Shown here piece by piece: positions 35,835 through 46,915 of a stretch of 64,000 nt of DNA. Position numbers and translations under genes: made by a program. The notes beneath the pieces are model-generated. The model saw only the letters and a list, made by a program, of their open reading frames with translations, made no database searches and was not told where the DNA came from. Origin of the DNA: Ustulina deusta (Eukaryota; Ascomycota; Sordariomycetes; Xylariales; Xylariaceae); the NCBI GenBank assembly GCA_023159155.1, contig JAJNNX010000002.1, positions 1,054,001 to 1,118,000 on the forward strand, in the 5' to 3' direction. The stretch's first letter is position 1. Each line of letters begins with the position of its first letter.

Positions 35835-37325
35835 ATGCCGAACCGCTTGTGGCCAAACGGTCACGCTTCAACGGCCGTCGAATCTGCGCAGAAGCATCTC
35901 CCACCTAAGGTCACCATGGATATCCATATCGATAATCATTATCAGTCCAAAATATACACCACATCTTCAACTGTGTCGGGGCACGTGAAGGTGAATGCCT
36001 CCCACGATGTACTGTTTGATAAGGTGCAAGTCTTGCTTCTTGGGAGCAGCAAGACTCGTGTCGATGCTATCAGTATACCACAGGCGACGTCTCACACCTT
36101 TTTGAAACTGACGATGCCCGTCCCGGATTCGTATTATCCGGCAACACGGTGCTTTGAAGCAGGCACCACTTACACGATCCCCTTTCATTTCATCATCCCT
36201 CAGTACCTCACTCTCAATGCGTGTAGTCACCGCATTCCTAACGACCTGTTGAAGGAGGCTCACCTACGACTACCACCCTCGGTTGGGGATTGGGACAAGG
36301 ATGACTTCACGCCACATATGTCGCGTATCGCATATTCTGTACGGGCAAGGGTATATCAAAAAGATGGCGAAGGCAATAGTACCAGGGCGATAGAGGCGTC
36401 ACACGACATTAAGGTGATACCGATGGTGGCTGAAGATGCGCCTCTAAATATCACCGACCAGGACAAGATGTATGTCATGTCCAAGAGAAAGACATTGAGG
36501 AAATCAATTCTGTCCCCGAAGCTAGGAAAAGTGACTGTTTCCGCCAACCAACCAAGCCCGGTTATGATTAGCTCGGACGGACACTCCACCACTAGCACGA
36601 CCGCAAAGCTAGACTTGGTATTCGAGCCGATATCTAATGAATCGCAACCGCCAAAGGTCGTAGGCGTCTCCTCCAAAGTTACTGCAGTAACTTATTATAG
36701 CGCCGGTGGTATCAATCAATATCCCAATCTCAAAGACTGGGCTCGTTCATTTGGCGCTGATGGCCGAGGAGCCTATTCGAGTTCTATCCCGCTCCCCACA
36801 GCGCCGATCGGGAACACTCCATGGAAGCAGTATCTTACAGCACAGGCAAGGCGGGATTCTGGATATTGCTCGGAGCTCCAATACGACTCGGACCATTCGG
36901 CAAATGGGCGACAAAGTCCAGAGAGTCGTAAACGTAACAACAAGGGTGTTCCTTATTATTACAGATTGAAGGTGCAGGTTCCAGTACAATTACCCGCGGG
37001 TAAGAAACAATTCATCCCAACTTTCCATTCTTGTATATCTTCTCGGGTATACGTTTTGTGGATGACGGTGACGTTATCGGCACTGGCGGGTACGAGCTCG
37101 ACTGTCACAGTAGGTGTGCCGCTGCAGGTCGGCGCTGGTCCCCAGGGAGGCGGTCGAGTCGATGCCACAGGTTTGCCGACTTTTGAGGCTGCTATGGAGG
37201 ATGCCGCCCTTGAGGTCGATGCATACTTGCAACCCCGAACCATGTCCGTCCCGGATATCGAGTTCTACAGCCAATTGCCTGGCTATCCAGAGGCCAGGGG
37301 CAATCGGGTGTCGCAAAGAGCATAA
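35835..37325 (+). CDS. arrestin-like (alpha-arrestin) N-terminal domain protein
   Basis: A single exon of 496 aa. After a variable 28-residue start, the arrestin N-fold begins at MDIHIDNHYQSKIYTTSSTVSGHVKV. It shows the strand and loop features of fungal arrestins: DKVQVLLLGSSKTRV, TSHTFLKLTMPVP, TYTIPFHFIIPQYL and the ArxxYxVxA-like RIAYSVRARVYQ. The middle holds a Ser/Thr-rich, disordered insertion (about 255-390). The C-terminal part (YYYRLKVQVPVQLPAGKKQFIPTF) is the second sandwich. No clear PPxY Rsp5-binding motif is visible. Fungal alpha-arrestins guide ubiquitylation and endocytosis of transporters; without PPxY that role is uncertain. Translation could also start at the Met of MDIHID, 28 codons in. 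Confidence 0.8.
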   Translation: MPNRLWPNGHASTAVESAQKHLPPKVTMDIHIDNHYQSKIYTTSSTVSGHVKVNASHDVLFDKVQVLLLGSSKTRVDAISIPQATSHTFLKLTMPVPDSYYPATRCFEAGTTYTIPFHFIIPQYLTLNACSHRIPNDLLKEAHLRLPPSVGDWDKDDFTPHMSRIAYSVRARVYQKDGEGNSTRAIEASHDIKVIPMVAEDAPLNITDQDKMYVMSKRKTLRKSILSPKLGKVTVSANQPSPVMISSDGHSTTSTTAKLDLVFEPISNESQPPKVVGVSSKVTAVTYYSAGGINQYPNLKDWARSFGADGRGAYSSSIPLPTAPIGNTPWKQYLTAQARRDSGYCSELQYDSDHSANGRQSPESRKRNNKGVPYYYRLKVQVPVQLPAGKKQFIPTFHSCISSRVYVLWMTVTLSALAGTSSTVTVGVPLQVGAGPQGGGRVDATGLPTFEAAMEDAALEVDAYLQPRTMSVPDIEFYSQLPGYPEARGNRVSQRA

Positions 37326-38851
37326 ATTCACGTACCACCCCTTGACTCAACCACAACGGCCGAGCTATATAGAGGACCCGGCCCCCACAATAGGGGCAAC
37401 CAGTTCAAGGCGATAGCCATTGTCGGGGCAGTCTTTCGATTTCGAATCTGTGTGTTTCTGGATCTTCGCTCCATAGTTATTGATGCACTTCAAACCCTTT
37501 CGGAATTGGCTTGGTATTGGCGCAGGCACGACATTGGGAGAAATGTTTCTTCAGCTATGCTCACTTTTGTGAACTGGACCAAAAAAATTCATTGCGTAAA
37601 TGATACAGACGCATTGCATGATGATACCCACGAGGTGTTTGGCGGAATTTCAGCACTTTTTTTATTATTCTCTCTTTCCTCTTTTTGGATTTGTCTTGGG
37701 CTAGGGATGGAAATCGTTGAGGGGAAAATCACGAGGTGCAAATGCCCACCCAGGTGGGAAAGGAACATATCTGTTGTCAACCAACGCGTGGCAACATACG
37801 AACGAGTATGCCTGGGAATTCTTATAGCATGGACAATCAACACCACATAGTAGTCTTAATCGATATATATAATCAACATTACTAGAAATTACCATCTTGT
37901 AACTTGAGCTTCCAGAATTCTCGTGCTGATACTATTGAAGACCTAAATTCTACGCTCAAGATATGAGAACAATTAATGCATTTAGTCTAAGCGAGCTTCC
38001 TTTCCTGTATACAACTTATCATACCTTATCAAGCAATTTACCAAAAAGTAATAGTATTGAATTAGAGCTTTAATTTGGAGTAAGACTTAACCTAGTAGAT
38101 GCCAATGCTTTGTTGGTTCAAACGTATCTATTTCTCTTGGATTGCTATATGTACAGGTCGTCGAATGACTTTATCAAGGTAGCACCTAGTCATTGTGAGC
38201 TAGGCACTACATTTCTGACAAAATTCCAAATGGAGAACTGACTAGAAAATAACGTAAAAGTAGTTTTCAAGACATCGTGAATTATCTATCTACACACTAG
38301 GTAGGTAGGTACAGTACATATGTAGGCCGGCTAGGCTAAGAAATGTACCAAGCCCAGGAATTCTTTTCTTGGAAACCCGTGCCTTGGCAATGCAACAATA
38401 CAGTGAAGTTCCACTTGCCAAACCCCCGCTACCCCGCTTTCACAAGGCTGTGCGCCTGTATTACCGCCGCTAAATCATTCCATGTTGGTGGATGTAGTTG
38501 GTTAGCGTACTTGGCATAACGACTGCACAGTGCCCTGCTGTGCCGTTTTCCCTTCATCGCCTTGGCGCGGAGCTAGACAGGTGATCAGTCATGCGAACTG
38601 CGCCGCAATCCATCATTGCCGCAAATCCCCAAGCGAGGTGATTGTCTGGTTCAAGCTCCAACTGCAGTTCAGTTCAAGTCTTCGCGATCATGAATCGTGT
38701 TACAATTGGCGTTGATTTGGATTTTCCCTAATCCCTTCTGCTGTGAAGTCGAAGTCTTCTGTATCAATTCTACCGTGCACGGACAACTCGATTGTCCCAG
38801 CAGCCGAGGCAAGACTATCTGACCAGCCACAGACAAAGAGAATCAAGAGCC
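37326..38851. other. intergenic, no supported gene
   Basis: About 1.5 kb, AT-rich at 37850-38280, with a TAGGTAGGTAGGTAC tract at about 38300. No domain or RNA was recognised. Confidence 0.4.
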
Positions 38852-40852
38852 ATGGCAGAAGTCGAGGAGCCGCAGTTCAGCTCGCTGGCCGACCGGATTG
38901 CTGCGCTAAACAAGCAGAAGAACTTCACGGCTCCTCCGCCAGCAACAAAACGGGCTCCCCCACCACCGCCGCCAAGCAAACAGCCTTTCAGAACTTCGGC
39001 CGAGGAAGTCGACGATGGCGTTGTTCAGAAAACCCCCAGCCTCCCTGCGCGTCCGAACAAGAGGCAGCCGCCCGCCATTCCTCAACGAGCGAATACCACG
39101 ACTGCTTCTCCTACCGGGCCTGCTGCCGAGACGCCTCCGGCTTTGCCAGGGCGCCCGCCGCTCCCCTCGCGCAAGACCTCCGAACTGAGGCCGAGGCCGA
39201 CGCCGACGCCGACGTTACCACCGCGGAGGCCAACACAGCAGCTAAGCTCTAGGCGAGGCTCTGCTTCCTCCGAGATATCCCACATCTCGTCCATCTCCAA
39301 CCTATCGTTATCGCGCGCGAGCACAGCTTCAATCGATTCTCCAGCTGCTCGACGAGTGCTCGCACCCGCTTTCGACCCAGCAAAGCTTCCGCCACTGCTG
39401 CCATCGAGAAGGGAGCGAGAGGCGCAAGCCACCGAGCGGGAGAGAACTGAAGTTATTAATCCTCCTCTTGTTTCTACCTTGTCTGCCCCTGCGGTACCCC
39501 AGACGGAGCCGACAGGTCGTCCCAGCCTTCCTCCTCGACTACCGTCTCGGCCTGCTGCCAAGACGCCCCTTCCAAGTGAAGAAACGCAACCGACCTGGCC
39601 TCGTCGTCTCCCCCCTTCTCATTCAGCCTTCGTGAGGCCCAAAACCGTCTTGGAAGGCTCATCGAGACCCCCACCGCTCCCTGCAAACCGACCAGGACGA
39701 GTTTCGCCGCCCCCGGTTCCAGTCAGCTCCCGGCCCACCCGCGCTGAGATCGGTGCTGTTACAGTTCGAGCGGCGACCAATAAAGCAATAGTGTGTATGA
39801 AGTGCAGAGATTTCTCTGGTCCAGATAGCGTAGCAGCACAGTATCCAAATCATTCATTACCGAGACAGGATCCTGTCAGCTATCTCGCTAGTGTTCTTTG
39901 CGCTCCTTTCCCCTCGGCGACTGACAAGGCACGTGCCATATTCACTTGGTGTCACCATAATATCGCATATAACGTCGAGGAGTTCTTCGGGAAGTGTGTG
40001 AGGGGACGTGATGTAAATGAAACAATATTCTTAGGCAAAGCTGTCTGCCAAGGGTACGCTGAAGTCTACCAAGCAATCGCACAAAGGGCTGGATTACAGT
40101 GTGTCGTGGTCGGCGGACACGGCAAGGGATACGGCTACACACCCTTGACACGCGGCCAAGCACCGCCGCCCAGAGACCCTACAGGCCATGCCTGGAACGC
40201 CGTATGCATCGACAACGGCGAGTGGAAGCTTCTAGATGCATGCTGGGGTGCTGGATCTGTCGGCGATGAGAAGTTTCATAAAGCCTTCAACCCTAAGATG
40301 TTTACGCTTAGCAACGAGCAGTTTGGACAGTCTCATTTCCCCAGCAATGACCGTCATTTCTACCGGGAGGATGGTAGGATCCTATCGTGGGAAGAGTACA
40401 TTCTGGGACCGGTTCCGGGAGCCGAAAAGCCACAATGGTTTGGTAGTCCCTTTGAGGAAGGGATATCCAGCGAAGTCGGATATAGTCCTGCTGCAAAACA
40501 TATCCCCGTTCATAGCGGTGAGGTCGTGCGGTTTCAATTCGCAAAGGTTTGCGAGCACTGGACATACGAACGCAATGGGAAAGGCCCGCCTTACTTATTA
40601 CTTCTTAAGATTCATGGTGCCGATGGACGAAAAGAGGACCTCGTGCCTCTCGACACAAATGGATACTGGTGGTGGGTCGACGTCCCCGCGAGGGATCTGG
40701 GCGCTCCTGGCATGAAAACACAACTGTTCGCACTGACAGTCTTAAATGGACGCGATGCGCGAGGAGTCACGAAAGAAGAGTATTACAGGACGAAGAAGAG
40801 TGGCGGGTACAGCATGAGTTGGGCCATTTGGTGTACGTGGGAACTCGTATGA
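38852..40852 (+). CDS. proline-rich transglutaminase-like domain protein (Cyk3-related)
   Basis: A single exon of 666 aa. The ATG at 38852 (MAEVEEPQFSSLADRIAALNKQKNF) is preferred over an in-frame TTG 20 codons upstream. Residues 30-320 are Pro/Arg/Ser-rich and disordered, with repeated PPLPxRP-type SH3 ligands. The transglutaminase-like core (about 355-500) has KARAIFTWCHHNIAYN, then AVCQGYAEVYQAIAQRAG with the catalytic-position Cys, VGGHGKG, GHAWNAVCIDNGEWKLLDACWGAG with His and Asp, and the downstream WEEYILGPVPGAEKPQWF block. The layout matches fungal relatives of cytokinesis protein Cyk3, but the SH3 domain found at the N-terminus of Cyk3 is missing here. It may act as a scaffold at the septum; enzyme activity is not established for the family. 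Confidence 0.85.
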   Translation: MAEVEEPQFSSLADRIAALNKQKNFTAPPPATKRAPPPPPPSKQPFRTSAEEVDDGVVQKTPSLPARPNKRQPPAIPQRANTTTASPTGPAAETPPALPGRPPLPSRKTSELRPRPTPTPTLPPRRPTQQLSSRRGSASSEISHISSISNLSLSRASTASIDSPAARRVLAPAFDPAKLPPLLPSRREREAQATERERTEVINPPLVSTLSAPAVPQTEPTGRPSLPPRLPSRPAAKTPLPSEETQPTWPRRLPPSHSAFVRPKTVLEGSSRPPPLPANRPGRVSPPPVPVSSRPTRAEIGAVTVRAATNKAIVCMKCRDFSGPDSVAAQYPNHSLPRQDPVSYLASVLCAPFPSATDKARAIFTWCHHNIAYNVEEFFGKCVRGRDVNETIFLGKAVCQGYAEVYQAIAQRAGLQCVVVGGHGKGYGYTPLTRGQAPPPRDPTGHAWNAVCIDNGEWKLLDACWGAGSVGDEKFHKAFNPKMFTLSNEQFGQSHFPSNDRHFYREDGRILSWEEYILGPVPGAEKPQWFGSPFEEGISSEVGYSPAAKHIPVHSGEVVRFQFAKVCEHWTYERNGKGPPYLLLLKIHGADGRKEDLVPLDTNGYWWWVDVPARDLGAPGMKTQLFALTVLNGRDARGVTKEEYYRTKKSGGYSMSWAIWCTWELV

Positions 40853-41943
40853 GTTTTGTACTAATTACTGAGGCAAGGAAATGAAGCTCGGAATAGGATT
40901 ATATTGATGGGATGGGTGAAACCTCCGTGGTGCATAAGAGGGAATAGCCGAGGGTGTAAGGGCGCTGAAATACATGTCTCACCTTTCGGAGCTTAGAACA
41001 TGATTTGGTTTGGGCCGGAAGCTAGTCAGACATCCCGAAAGGATCCCTATTGATGGTCCCGTATCCGGAGATTTAGCTTGCCCTTTTTTTTCTTCTTCGC
41101 CGCTTGCATCTCTACATACTTGCTAATATTACTATTCTAGAACGGTCATGTCAGCTAGGCTCTGGTGCGCTATATGGTATTGTTGTCTGAAAGAGAGTAC
41201 TTTATTCTCTGAATTAATCCTAACTATATCTAGTGCCTAAACTATCTTGTTTTGTAGCTATACGTTGAGTCCTGTAGCGCCATAAATGAGATGTCTCCTG
41301 ATGAGATATACTCAATATCCCATGCTCTTGTCAGAGACATGCAAATCGTGATTTTTTTTACTCTTCATGTGTGTATGTATGTGTATTTATGATTGTATGC
41401 GTGTCTATTAATAAGTAGGTATCTACCTTATACCTAAGCCACCTTCCTCCTTCCTCCGCTCACTGATTAAGGTAGGGGTATTCTTCCCTCGGTGTGCCAC
41501 AAGAGTGTACAAGGTGGATAAGTAGGTGTCGAATGAGTTTTGGCGTCCGTGCCTCCAGCTCTACGTACAAAGTTTTATATGCATGTGGGGGGTGGGTTTG
41601 AACTGCAAAGCAAAAAGGGGATGGTATCAGTTTCTAACGAGTGGAGTTCCCTATCATCTTCCTTGATTCTCCTGCTCTCACCTTCTCGTAACTTTTACAG
41701 GGTTATCTTGTGGTCCTTTCGGTCACCCTGTACCATGACGCTTGGACTCATAGGGTCGAAAGAGTAGCGTTCGTTAAGACGAGTGAGATGTCCAGAAGGA
41801 TAGATAGGGAAATTGAATAGATAAGTAGCGCGAGCCATGATGCAACGTACACACCCCCCGTAACGAGAACACGAATATAGGAAGCGGGAAAAGCGACCAT
41901 CATTATATGGAGAACGGAAAAAAAGGCAAAGGACGAAAAGTAC
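40853..41943. other. intergenic between convergent genes, no supported gene
   Basis: About 1.1 kb of opposing 3' flanks, with a TGTGTGTATGTATGTGT stretch near 41370 and poly-T runs. Nothing else was recognised. Confidence 0.4.
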
Positions 41944-44658
41944 TTAGGAAGTCGACGTGAACCTCCCACCTCTCAGCGGGAACGCGGGACTTTGTGGAGG
42001 AGACGACATGAATATCGTCGACGAAAAGTGGCGAGAAGATTGGTCAGAGTTTCTCTTCATTGCCTCTTCTCTCTCTTTCCGTCTCTCCCTTTCTCGTGTG
42101 TTTTCCTCTCTGTCCTCTCGCTCGAGCTGGGCCGAGACACGCCGCGCGTTCTCTACTAGCTCTTTTGTCGTGGGTTCCTTTCTTAACTTACGCGGTGGGA
42201 TCTCAGGTGCCGTGAGGGACCGGTGCCTTGAGCCATTGTGTGGGACATATGCCCGCTCAGGGCGTGCTATATCCTGAATCGAGTGACGGTCTATTGATGC
42301 GGCGATAGCAGAAAATGGCCGTGTCAGTTCCTCAAGCTGAGCTACAGCTTCACGAGCAATAGACGCAAGGCGGGCCGCTTCTTCAAGGGCTTCGGGGGAC
42401 GGAGTGTTCACCTGATAGGCCAGCGGCTGTGAGCGCGAATTACGGTTGGAAGGGGTCTGAGGAGACTGGGACATGCTTTGCCGCTCGGACGGAGCGAGCG
42501 TTAATGCGCGTGAAAGCCGGCAATGCTCACAGTGCTCACAGCCTGTCCTTGGGGGTGAGGACGTATAAACTTCTTCGTTGTCGATTATAGCGCTGTTCAT
42601 TTTCATCTTTCCATCTTTCCTGTCAAGGTTTGAGTGGTTGTCGGAAGATCGTTTAGGAGATGGCTCTATAAACAGTGCCGACGATTCTTCACTTGGTATG
42701 TTATCGGGGGGCTGAGCTCCTGCTCCTGCTCCTGCCCCGGCTCCCGAAAAGGGGCCTCTGGACTTCTTAACATTTTTCCATTCCATAAAGAGCGCTGCCG
42801 CGACAGACACAAGTGCCACGCCCATAGCACATCGAAATATTTCAGATATCGCTTCGTTGTAGACAGTCTTCACAGACAACTGGTATTCAGGTGCCACAGA
42901 CGATACCAGGTCTGTGGCCCCTTCGCTCGTGATTTGATCTGGCAAAAGACCAGGAATTTGAAGTTGAGAAAGATGAGAGACTAGATACGTGCTTAAAAGA
43001 TTCTGGCCGACGGAGGTGAATATACCGCCGCCCAGCTGCTGGGCAAAAAACATGATTGCAATGCCTATTGGAACATCAGGCACGGGTAGGACAGCTTGAG
43101 CGGCAAGACTAGCTGCTTGCATGCCAAGACCCAGACCGAACCCAGCAATGACTTGATATCCGATCCAGTGAGACGATGATTCGTTCACTCTGAACGTGCT
43201 CATGAGGCCTTGCCCTACGGCTAGAAGGCTCGGAGAAGCGATCATTGCTGGCACATAATAACCGAACTTTTGTGTAAATGCCCCCGACAGGGTACTCCCC
43301 ACTACTAAGCTGAGGACAAAAGGAAGTGTGTAGATTCCCGATTGTGTCGCGGTTGCGCCTTTCACGACCTGGACTGGTTTAAAAGGTTAGCCTATTCCTC
43401 AGTTTGAAGGTTGATAGGATGACTGTAGGGGCGAGAGAAGGGAGCGGAAGGATTGCCTCAATCGCATGACACAGGTACTTACACCATAGAGGTAGGTAAT
43501 AAATGGCCATCAGGAACGACCCCGCAAGTGCAAACATGAAAATAGTCGCAGCCAAAATACTGCGCCTACGGATTATCCTCACAGGAACGGTAGCGGTGTT
43601 TGGCATGTATACCTGGACAGCGGCGAAAGCAATAAACAGGATGCCAAACAGGACGAAGAGTAAAATTATTCGCCAATCGTTCCATGCATAAGTCGATCCT
43701 CCCCATTGTAGAGCAATGAGGAGGGTGACAATACTAGGAACAAAGAAGAAGGTTCCTAGGGGGTCGAGGCGTCGGATCTGTTCCCATATGGTGGCTGGCG
43801 GATGTGGATGCTTCGATGGTCGCAGAACGAAGATGAGACATAGAGCCGCCACAGCTCCAATAGGGAGATTGATATAGAAGCACCACCTTGTGTTGAGCGA
43901 TTAGCTGACCCATCTTCAGCGTGAGAGGGAAATGGCTACCCACCTCCACGTTACAGCATCAGTCAGAGCGCCACCGACGAGGGGACCAAGAACCGATGCA
44001 AGCCCAAATATGGTGCCGAATAAGCCTTGAAACATAGGTCTCTTGCGAAGGGGTACCATGGTGATCATGATAATGGTCACGCCCGAGAAGATGCCGGCGC
44101 CACCTAGGCCCGCGATAGCACGGCCGACGATAAAGACAATCGAATTCGGGGCTGCTCCGCATATGACGGATCCAATCTCGAACAGGGCGACAGTTATCAA
44201 AAAGGTCCTGAAAGGTGGTTAACGGCCATACACACAAGATAGGTCTCATAAAGCGGCCGAGACATAACATACCTCTTGATCTCGTAAAACTTGTAGACCC
44301 GACCAAATAATAACTGTGACGCAGCGGTGGTAAGCTGGTAGGCAGATCCATACCACCCAATATCCCCTAGACTGTGGAATTCCTGGGTGATCTGTGGTGT
44401 GGCAGTTCCGAGGATCGTCCTGTCGAGAGCGACGAGAAACAAGGACAGAAATATGCTTATGATAACGGACCAAAATCCGAAGCTCTTGGGTTGAAAACGC
44501 TGTTCGGAATCGTCGTCGGGCGGATGCACGGGACCGGCGGGCTGCGCTGGTGCCAGATCTGGCCGGTCAACCTTCTCTATATCTCTGGCCATGGTGAACG
44601 TGCGCGACCCTGTGTATGTTGCTGCGGTCTTGGAACCCCTCTGGAAAGAGTCAGCCAT
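41944..44658 (-). CDS. MFS drug-type transporter (DHA2/14-TM class) with long C-terminal tail
   Basis: Exons are 44658-44273, 44207-43944, 43886-43483 and 43373-41944, giving 827 aa. Residues 1-60 are a cytosolic start, then [31 protein letters not shown] opens the transporter. Landmarks are [38 protein letters not shown], the motif C region [48 protein letters not shown] and the last helix [13 protein letters not shown] near residue 550. This is the usual arrangement of fungal multidrug and toxin efflux carriers at the plasma membrane. Residues 555-827 form an extra hydrophilic tail with [17 protein letters not shown] and a highly charged coiled-coil-like stretch [19 protein letters not shown]. 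Most relatives end soon after the last helix. The second intron has a GTGG repeat at both ends, so its junction is chosen by frame. It is divergent from a Zn2Cys6 regulator gene 2.3 kb away. Confidence 0.9.
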
Positions 44659-46915
44659 GGCAGATTGAACAAAACAGGATGTAGAAAGAGAAGAATGCGG
44701 GTAAGGAGTGCAAGGGCAATATAGACAGCATGCAGCTAATATCTTCTACCTAAGCCTTTTCGTGGTACGACGCGACAGCCGGCAACGGTTTTCATGTGCT
44801 GTCCGCAACGAGATAATAATAAGACAAGGAATCCACCAAGGCGCGGACTATCGAATCTCCAAGTCCAAGGGACCAGCACCAACACCAAACCATGCGCGCT
44901 GGCGTCCTAGCCGTAGGTGTATAAGACGTAGGCGGACAGACAAAAGTCCGCCCACCGTATATTTTAGTTTTATTTTTTCTCTCGATTCTTGGTGTCATTC
45001 AACTAGAAATAGATACCCACGCCATCGCTAGAATATGAACGGCTCTATAGGAGCTGGGTGGTGCACACGTGGTGTTGAGAATGTGTCAGGGTTCCCGATA
45101 ACGGGGGAGCTGAGGCTGTGGTACATGGTTGGGGAAGCTCCGGGCGAGAGAGGGACAAGGGACTTGAAGCTGATTGACGGCTTGCAAGTAGCCTGTTTGC
45201 CTGTGCAGTAGCTGTGTGATGCCCAAGTACCTAAGTATGTGATGTAATCATCTTGAGATTTGCATCCGTTGAACTGAATCCTTGATGTGGTCATTGTCGT
45301 CTCTCTCCTCTTTCCCGAAGAGGCCCAGAGACTGCAAATGATATAGCAGATAGAATATTCCCAATCTCAAACATAAAATGTCGACGGTAATTGAAGACGT
45401 TCATCGACACCCTTTAGGTACTGATATGAAGTACTATAGTACCCAGAGAGTTGTCTACCTATGTGGTGAATACCGAAAATAATCGTGAATGTAAGGTACA
45501 CCCGGCTAACTAACTTGATGTAGACAAAGGCATCATGAGTCGGATATCTAGGAGAGTCTCGGTCCCGAGAAAGATTGTGTTGCCCGACAAGCCCCTGCCT
45601 CTTGTTGTGGAGTGTAGTAATACTTCGCACTGCATTAATGCACGGCCATCGGTATATGCTCTGAGCGACGCCTCGTAGTCGGTGATTCTAAGTTGCGACA
45701 TGCGATGTTGAGTGACACTCAGAAGAAATAACCCGGACTCTAGGTTTTTTCTTTCTTTTTCTGGCGATGCACAGATTACCTACATACCTTCCTTAGTACC
45801 TAGTACCTACCTACTACCTACTACATTATCCAATGTAGTATCTATACTTATGCAGGTATCTATGTACCTAGGTGCTTGTTTATCCGCAAACATACTAGGT
45901 ATCTGACAACAAGACCTACAATAAGACAAGCAATGGCCTACAGGTATACCTAGATCTCAGCATTTATTGTAGCTCATCAGATCAGGTCTACCAAACTTGG
46001 AAGTGTTACCAGTTATCTCGCAAAATGGATTACATAACAGGTCAGACCGGTATGCCTCTGTCATCACTTACCAAGTACCTGCTCCTGGATCTAAGTGGTA
46101 GGTAGAGTGATATTCTGCACAGTGCCTCGGTAGTTACTTGCATGCCCATGCAGCATACACGCACTTCGATTCCCATCACCCACCTCCTGCCTACCCACCT
46201 CTGCTGCCTCCACCAAAGCAAATGTACACTGCATCTGCTTAGCATTTGCCTCCTTTCGACGCTACCTTCGCTCCAGGTCGATTGCATGCATTCCATGCCT
46301 AACCCACCTAACCTGCATTCTTCGTCCGCTCGTTTCGTGATTTTAGTGCCGTTATCCTCGTCCTCGTCCTCGTCCTCGTCCTCTTCTTCATCTTCTTTCT
46401 TGAGCTCGTCCATCATCAATTGCTGCTACTATCCACCTAACCTCGGTCGATAGTAGGTACCTAGTCCAGCAGAAGGTCTAGGTGCTAAGTACGTACCTGC
46501 TTGCTGCAGCTAATGCTACCGCCTCTGCACCCCGCTCTTCGCGGAGTGTACACTATGTACACTAGATACTAGTCTAGTGTAAGGGTGCAGCAAGCTACAA
46601 CAAAGTGACAAGCTCCTCCACTCGGTCCCGAGACTCCCCGCATCCGAGAAACACGCGCCCTGCCAATGAAAGCCTCGACGAGGTACCTGTCTTGTCATGT
46701 AGGCCAATTTCATCATACCTGACACTCTGCTACCTATCCGAGACCCTATCTATCTAGTGCGGGTAGTGCAGGACTCCGCCGGCTCGTTTAAGCTTTATCA
46801 GTGTCGCATAGCCTGTGAGCGCTTGCGCTAAACTGTACTGTACACCACACTCCTCTGCTTCATTCTGCCCGTCCTCGTCTGTGCTCTCCAACTCGGGACC
46901 GACTGAGTGTTGAGG
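44659..46915. other. divergent intergenic region, MFS transporter / Zn2Cys6 regulator
   Basis: About 2.3 kb with a dense run of TACCTA/TAGTACC motifs at 45775-45905 and a (TCCTCG)n hexamer tract at 46344-46386. An open frame on the minus strand over the tract codes only a Glu/Asp run and is not a gene. No other feature was recognised. Confidence 0.5.
46344..46386. repeat. (TCCTCG)n hexamer microsatellite
   Basis: Five or six near-perfect copies of TCCTCG grade into TCTTCT/TCATCT triplets. It lies 530 bp upstream of the regulator gene. Confidence 0.7.

Noticed and set aside
46042..46419. Minus-strand frame beginning with a Glu/Asp run
   Set aside because: Created by the (TCCTCG)n tract; the remainder shows no family resemblance.
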